A stretch of 8,953 nucleotides of DNA from an uncultured Chryseolinea sp. (GTDB lineage Bacteria; Bacteroidota; Bacteroidia; Cytophagales; Cyclobacteriaceae). The stretch is from assembly GCA_946478915.1 (NCBI GenBank), contig CAMLER010000176.1, forward strand, positions 1 to 8,953. The letters are read 5' to 3'. The notes below the pieces were generated by a model. That model did not search any database and was not told the origin of the DNA. It was given only the letters and a program-made list of their open reading frames with translations. Below, one piece after another: positions 5,528 through 8,953 of the stretch (position 1 is the first letter of the stretch; every line of letters begins with the position of its first letter). Both the position numbers and the translations under genes were made by a program.

Positions 5528-7972
5528 TCAGAATCCATTGGCTATAATCGTATCATAAGTTTTTCGTGCGTGATCATAGGCAGCTTCCGCTTCTTTTTTT
5601 TCAGCAGAACGAATATTACCTTTTTTCATCTTCCAGCATTGATCCACCGCTTCACGGCACCAACTGGCACTTGCTTTAATATGAATCGGCTTTTCATCGA
5701 CAATCACAAAAATCGGGTTTGTATGCGAACTTGGATATATTCTTAGCGCAACCCAGCTGGAATGTTTGAGCTGGTAGTCAAACTTAATATCGTTCCAGGC
5801 ACCATCGCCGGCTATTATTTTAGAAGCGACAGATTGACCATTCACAATTAGTTCGACTGGAACATTTCTTGTTTTGTCGACGCGTGCGCGCTCGATATGC
5901 CAGTAAGGCTGCATGTCAAGGGGTCGTTGGGCTATAATGTTACCATATTCTCCTTGTTGTTGATCCAGTAGTGCTATCGCCCGCGCATTAATTGTTATGT
6001 CTCGTTTTCCCCGAAGCCTGACTTCGCTGTTATTCGTACCCATCTCAGTTCCATTGACCGCGAAATCAACAATATGCGATCCGCCTTCTGATACGTAAGA
6101 CCTTCCGGCCTTCAACGTTGAGATATATGCATTATAATCGAGTTTTCCTGCAGGCTTAAAGTAGCTCCGCGCCAATCCCACGCGCTCGTCATAAATGCAG
6201 GGATAATCTGTTTCACCACTAATACGGGTTCTGAATCCGGCGTTAAGCGTATGATACCACATGTTCAATTCCCAGGGCGCGGGCGTGTCACCAGCGCTGA
6301 AAACATCCACGACATCATGTGTCACTGTGACAATGTATTCATTGGCTCCGATGCCATCCATTTTTGGCATTACATAGTTTGGAAAATCCCTTGTCCGCTC
6401 GACAGGTTCGAGTCCCCAACCGGAATGTGCGTATCCTGTAATTGCGTTTTGTGATTTTGCCCATTTAAACACAGGAAGGGTCCAGCTTGGCCAGTCCTCG
6501 ATTTCTGTGGTGCCGGGATAGTCATCTTCTTTCAAATTCAGCAATACAACGTGACCAGCATGCGACGAAGGAAATCCGGAAACTTCAACATCATACCGCA
6601 TCACATTTTCATCGGTTGATAGTGGATGTGTATTTCCGGTAAAGAATTGCTTCTGATGATACCAGCCGGGACCCCAACCTAACACTGCACCCACATCCAG
6701 GTCTTCACCTACGATCTGTCTCCACATGGCTTTCGGATCTACGCCTTCCTCCGGACTTTCATAATGGCTGCACCCTGCCGCATGAATATGATGATCTCCG
6801 CTAAACCAACCTACCTTCGCCATATCTACCCACCGCTTCAACTTAAAGGATACTTCAGTTGAATCAACTCCTTGCGGAACGAGTATTTCCTTAGTTTGTA
6901 TCTCATATTCGGGTCCACGCGTAAAGCTGACATTGAATTTCCCAGGTGGCAATAGAACATGTTCGCCATCGGCACGATAGATCTGTGGTTGGAAAAAGAA
7001 ATCAGGATATTCGTCAACCGCCGCAATGCGCCTTGACGGTAGTGGATAAATACCTGTTAGTCGTGCCGGAACTTTATAATCGGGCGAAGGGAAACGACCG
7101 CGCCAGAATTCCTGTTGTGCGGTGGTTAAGCGGTAATCGACGTCACTTCGCTTTGAGGCGGCTGTTGGTTGTTCCAATATTCGTTCGATGCCATCGATGA
7201 TGGTAAAAGAGGCCATGGTAGGAGAGCCATCGTCATCCAATACTTTAAATTTCACCTTTACCGAAGGGAGAATGTTGAATAAAATATTGATGGTGGAGCG
7301 AAATCCGATGTCGCGTGTTCCCTGACCAATATTAAAGCCCAGTTCGGCTTCGCGCTTGCCGGCATCCTTGCTGTAGATTTGAACGACACCATATTCCAGC
7401 TCAAGGCCGGAGAGGTTCGGTGACAATGGACGTCCATCGAACATTTGGATCTCCAGGAAGCGGTTGGCAACCTGTCCGGGCGAAAGCAGGTTTTCTTTTT
7501 TTGCGCGTGGTGAAGAGGTACTCATATGCAAAGCAGGTTTAGCGTGGGGACTTTCCGCTTGTAACCTGGCAGTAACACCTGCGCCGTTGTTGACTTTTAC
7601 CAGAAAGCTTGTCCAGCCATGCTGCATTAATTGCGCTTGAGCAGGTCCGCGCGAAACTTTTACGCGAGCTTCTGGATTAATATCAACGATTGCAATGCAG
7701 TATTTATCTAACAATGTCTGAATAGCGGTCGATGTATTTTCGGTTAGGGGCTGGTCAAGCAATGATCTCAATTCCTGCTCATCTTCTCTTGGTAACGAAC
7801 TCCCCAAAAAAGAAAGGGCCTCACTTAACCTGAGAGCATGCGCAAGGAGTGGCTGAGGTTCGACACCGGAAACAGTTGTTGGTGCTGGCGTATGAGTTTG
7901 ATGATGTTCGTGCTGGCCGGCGACGGGCAGGGCTGCGCACAGGCAAATGATCGTACAATATTTCCGGAGCAT
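5528..7972 (-). CDS. Secreted CehA/McbA-type PHP-fold metallohydrolase
   Basis: An 814-residue exported protein of the CehA/McbA family, named after a carbaryl hydrolase and related enzymes. Most members are uncharacterised and are expected to be metal-dependent hydrolases with a PHP (polymerase and histidinol phosphatase) fold. A Sec signal peptide ends near residue 19, followed by a histidine-rich HEHHQTH at 21-27. Residues about 100-380 are beta-rich and probably form substrate-binding or Ig-like domains. The PHP domain starts with the metal motif GDHHIHAAGC at 392-401, continues with GYAHSGWG at 513-520 (His515), THDVVDVF at 551-558, and ends with SGETDYP at 585-591 (Asp589). The last part includes SSWVALRIYPSSHTNPIFV at 738-756 and a lysine/glutamate-rich helix, both typical of the family. 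The length is normal and the metal ligands look intact. The substrate is unknown. It follows the DUF1080 gene on the same strand after a 145-bp gap holding a perfect inverted repeat. Confidence 0.88.
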   Translation of the reverse strand: MLRKYCTIICLCAALPVAGQHEHHQTHTPAPTTVSGVEPQPLLAHALRLSEALSFLGSSLPREDEQELRSLLDQPLTENTSTAIQTLLDKYCIAIVDINPEARVKVSRGPAQAQLMQHGWTSFLVKVNNGAGVTARLQAESPHAKPALHMSTSSPRAKKENLLSPGQVANRFLEIQMFDGRPLSPNLSGLELEYGVVQIYSKDAGKREAELGFNIGQGTRDIGFRSTINILFNILPSVKVKFKVLDDDGSPTMASFTIIDGIERILEQPTAASKRSDVDYRLTTAQQEFWRGRFPSPDYKVPARLTGIYPLPSRRIAAVDEYPDFFFQPQIYRADGEHVLLPPGKFNVSFTRGPEYEIQTKEILVPQGVDSTEVSFKLKRWVDMAKVGWFSGDHHIHAAGCSHYESPEEGVDPKAMWRQIVGEDLDVGAVLGWGPGWYHQKQFFTGNTHPLSTDENVMRYDVEVSGFPSSHAGHVVLLNLKEDDYPGTTEIEDWPSWTLPVFKWAKSQNAITGYAHSGWGLEPVERTRDFPNYVMPKMDGIGANEYIVTVTHDVVDVFSAGDTPAPWELNMWYHTLNAGFRTRISGETDYPCIYDERVGLARSYFKPAGKLDYNAYISTLKAGRSYVSEGGSHIVDFAVNGTEMGTNNSEVRLRGKRDITINARAIALLDQQQGEYGNIIAQRPLDMQPYWHIERARVDKTRNVPVELIVNGQSVASKIIAGDGAWNDIKFDYQLKHSSWVALRIYPSSHTNPIFVIVDEKPIHIKASASWCREAVDQCWKMKKGNIRSAEKKEAEAAYDHARKTYDTIIANGF

Positions 7973-7978
7973 GGTGTT

Positions 7979-8012
7979 AATTTGATGGGTATAAGCAATT
8001 TACCATCAAATT
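7979..8012. promoter_or_regulatory. Perfect 10-bp inverted repeat before metallohydrolase start
   Basis: AATTTGATGG at 7979-7988 and CCATCAAATT at 8003-8012 are exact inverted copies with a 14-base spacer. The nearer arm ends six bases before the ATG of the metallohydrolase (7972, minus strand). No T-run follows the stem on the minus strand, so it does not look like a terminator of the DUF1080 gene. It could be a dimeric operator or a leader hairpin that masks the ribosome-binding region. The rest of 8013-8117 shows no clear signal. Confidence 0.5.
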
Positions 8013-8117
8013 TCTTCTTCCACGCCGTTTATCAGAATAATTTTGCCCTTGTAGAACGTGGTAAAATGCGACCTTTTAAACGCTTAAGGCGCACAAAATT
8101 TTGGATTGAAGTTGTTT

Positions 8118-8735
8118 CTAGTCTGGCAATGGTTTAACCATTATGTCTTTGTACAGAACTTTGCTTTTTGGATCATGGCCCTGCAAAGCAACGGTCCCGC
8201 TGGATAACCGTCCGTTCTCGCCTTCGGTATATTCGTTAATGACCTTATCGTTTACTTTAACGGTAATCTTCTTTCCCTGAACAATGATGTGCTGCGTAAA
8301 CCATTCGTTGTCCTTAGCCGGAGCTTCTTTGACATCCTGAATAGCATACACACTGCCGGTCCGTCTCCAGTCGGTATGCGAGTTATTCACCTGGATCTCG
8401 TAACCAACTTCTGGCCATCCGGTTTCCTGATACTTTGTATGAATGTACATTCCTGAATTCGCTCCAGGCATGGTCATAACTTTCGCTTTGAATTCAAAGT
8501 TTTTAAAGTTGTGATCTTTGACAGGACCATCATAAAACAAGTGTGCACGATTTCCGAACACGACAATCGCTCCATCAGCGACAGTGAACGTAGCTGCATT
8601 TTCTCCGACCTTCCAGCCTTTCAATGTTTTTCCATCGAACAATTTGATCCACCCGTCAGACGGAGGGGAGGTGGTCATTGACGAAAGTAAAAGAGCGATG
8701 ATTATAGCAGTGAACGAAAGTTTTAGACGTTTCAT
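8118..8735 (-). CDS. 3-keto-disaccharide hydrolase domain protein (DUF1080)
   Basis: A 205-residue secreted protein made of one DUF1080 / 3-keto-disaccharide hydrolase domain (PF06439), a concanavalin-like beta-sandwich. Proteins of this family cleave glycosidic bonds of 3-keto sugars by elimination, or bind such sugars. The signal peptide spans about 1-22. Family motifs in order are WIKLFDGKTLKGWK at 29-42, NSGMYIH at 93-99, GYEIQVNN at 111-118, TGSVYAI at 126-132, WFTQHIIVQG at 145-154, and the closing GTVALQGHDPKSKVLYKDI at 180-198. The length fits a single-domain member with nothing missing. It lies 81 bp downstream of the glucoamylase-family gene and 145 bp upstream of the metallohydrolase, all on the minus strand. 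An exported Gfo/Idh/MocA oxidoreductase elsewhere in the window would suit the oxidation step that makes 3-keto substrates; that link is inference. The specific substrate is not readable. Confidence 0.92.
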   Translation of the reverse strand: MKRLKLSFTAIIIALLLSSMTTSPPSDGWIKLFDGKTLKGWKVGENAATFTVADGAIVVFGNRAHLFYDGPVKDHNFKNFEFKAKVMTMPGANSGMYIHTKYQETGWPEVGYEIQVNNSHTDWRRTGSVYAIQDVKEAPAKDNEWFTQHIIVQGKKITVKVNDKVINEYTEGENGRLSSGTVALQGHDPKSKVLYKDIMVKPLPD

Positions 8736-8750
8736 AGTGGTGTATTTTTA

Positions 8751-8781
8751 TAAACATACACGAAAGCGGCATAAGACGCAA
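8751..8781 (-). promoter_or_regulatory. Candidate promoter of the DUF1080 gene
   Basis: On the minus strand, TTG (8779-8781) and TATGTTTA (8751-8758) are separated by 20 bases. This fits the Bacteroidota pattern TTG-N(17-23)-TAnnTTTG except for the last base. Transcription would begin shortly before the ATG at 8735, giving a very short leader. The TTG overlaps the small stem at 8781-8800. Confidence 0.35.
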
Positions 8782-8800
8782 CCACAGGTATGTCTGCGGT
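8781..8800. repeat. Small imperfect hairpin after the glucoamylase-family gene
   Basis: On the minus strand ACCGCAG and CTGTGGT pair over 7 bp, including one G-U pair, around a 6-base loop. It lies 17 bases after the stop of the glucoamylase-family gene. A T-run precedes the stem rather than following it, so termination is doubtful. It could be a weak terminator, a processing site, or chance. Confidence 0.25.
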
Positions 8801-8816
8801 AAAAACAGAAGTTAGT

Positions 8817-8953
8817 TTATTTGAATCCCAATTTTTTTAGCGCGACCTCAACTTCCGGCGCCGACATAAATAGTTCCCACAACAGGCCTGTGCGATGGTT
8901 TTCAATCATTACAACCGCTGGTCCCTGATCGATAGCCAGATAACGTTTGGGGT
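8817..8953 (-). CDS. C-terminal end of a glucoamylase-family (GH144-like) protein
   Basis: A partial gene that runs off the right edge. The window holds the last 44 residues, ending in TAA at 8817-8819. The stretch [20 protein letters not shown] followed by LWELFM (residues 4-29 of the fragment) is the characteristic C-terminus of the glucoamylase family PF10091/COG5368. Known members of that family include endo-beta-1,2-glucanases of GH144, which are common in Bacteroidota and exported. The tail after this, [15 protein letters not shown], is short and lacks an added domain. Only this frame stays open to the window edge. It reads towards the DUF1080 gene 81 bp downstream, so both may be one transcription unit acting on the same oligosaccharides. 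The catalytic residues lie outside the window, so the glucan specificity cannot be judged. Confidence 0.7.
   Translation of the reverse strand, partial: PKRYLAIDQGPAVVMIENHRTGLLWELFMSAPEVEVALKKLGFK

Noticed and set aside
5521..5540. Possible terminator between the convergent AraC-type and metallohydrolase genes
   Set aside because: Only a 4-bp GGAT/ATCC stem with no T-run can be drawn in the 11-bp gap and its flanks.

Overview
The window looks like chromosomal DNA of a Bacteroidota bacterium, most likely of the Cytophagales/Chitinophagales type. The protein families point there: a Tat-exported Gfo/Idh/MocA oxidoreductase, a 3-keto-disaccharide hydrolase (DUF1080), a CehA/McbA metallohydrolase, a DUF5655 protein and the tail of a glucoamylase-family protein. 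So do the lack of clear Shine-Dalgarno sequences, candidate promoters of the TTG/TAnnTTTG type, and AT-rich heptamer repeats between genes. There are no RNA genes, CRISPR arrays, insertion sequences or phage genes that I can see. The order of genes is that of an ordinary metabolic region, and I do not find a convincing new multi-gene system.

Left part, plus strand: after a repeat-bearing spacer comes a small zinc-ribbon DUF5655 protein (168-581). It is followed by a Tat-signal Gfo/Idh/MocA oxidoreductase (760-2040), a spacer made almost wholly of two kinds of heptamer repeat, and a short-chain dehydrogenase (2221-2969) split into two overlapping reading frames by a one-base shift. A 13-bp perfect hairpin at 3003-3036 separates this run from the next, convergent one and could terminate both.

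Middle: a minus-strand pair, a mono-haem cytochrome c lipoprotein (3623-4213) followed 14 bp later by an unrecognised secreted protein (3111-3608), diverges from an AraC-family regulator (4512-5516) across a 298-bp spacer. The regulator converges, with an 11-bp gap, on a large secreted CehA/McbA-type PHP metallohydrolase (5528-7972).

Right part, minus strand: upstream of the metallohydrolase lie the secreted DUF1080 protein (8118-8735) and then the last 44 residues of a glucoamylase-family protein (8817-8953) that runs off the window. These three could be transcribed in the same direction as a loose cluster.

How the genes may work together (inference): most products are predicted to be exported. 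A glucan-acting enzyme, a DUF1080 hydrolase, an exported Gfo/Idh/MocA oxidoreductase and a cytochrome c fit a periplasmic carbohydrate route in which sugars are oxidised to 3-keto forms and then cleaved, with electrons passed to a c-type cytochrome. The sequence shows only proximity, not the linkage. The points most worth a second look are the split dehydrogenase with its GTGA stop/start overlap, the dispersed heptamer repeats, and the perfect inverted repeat just upstream of the metallohydrolase start.
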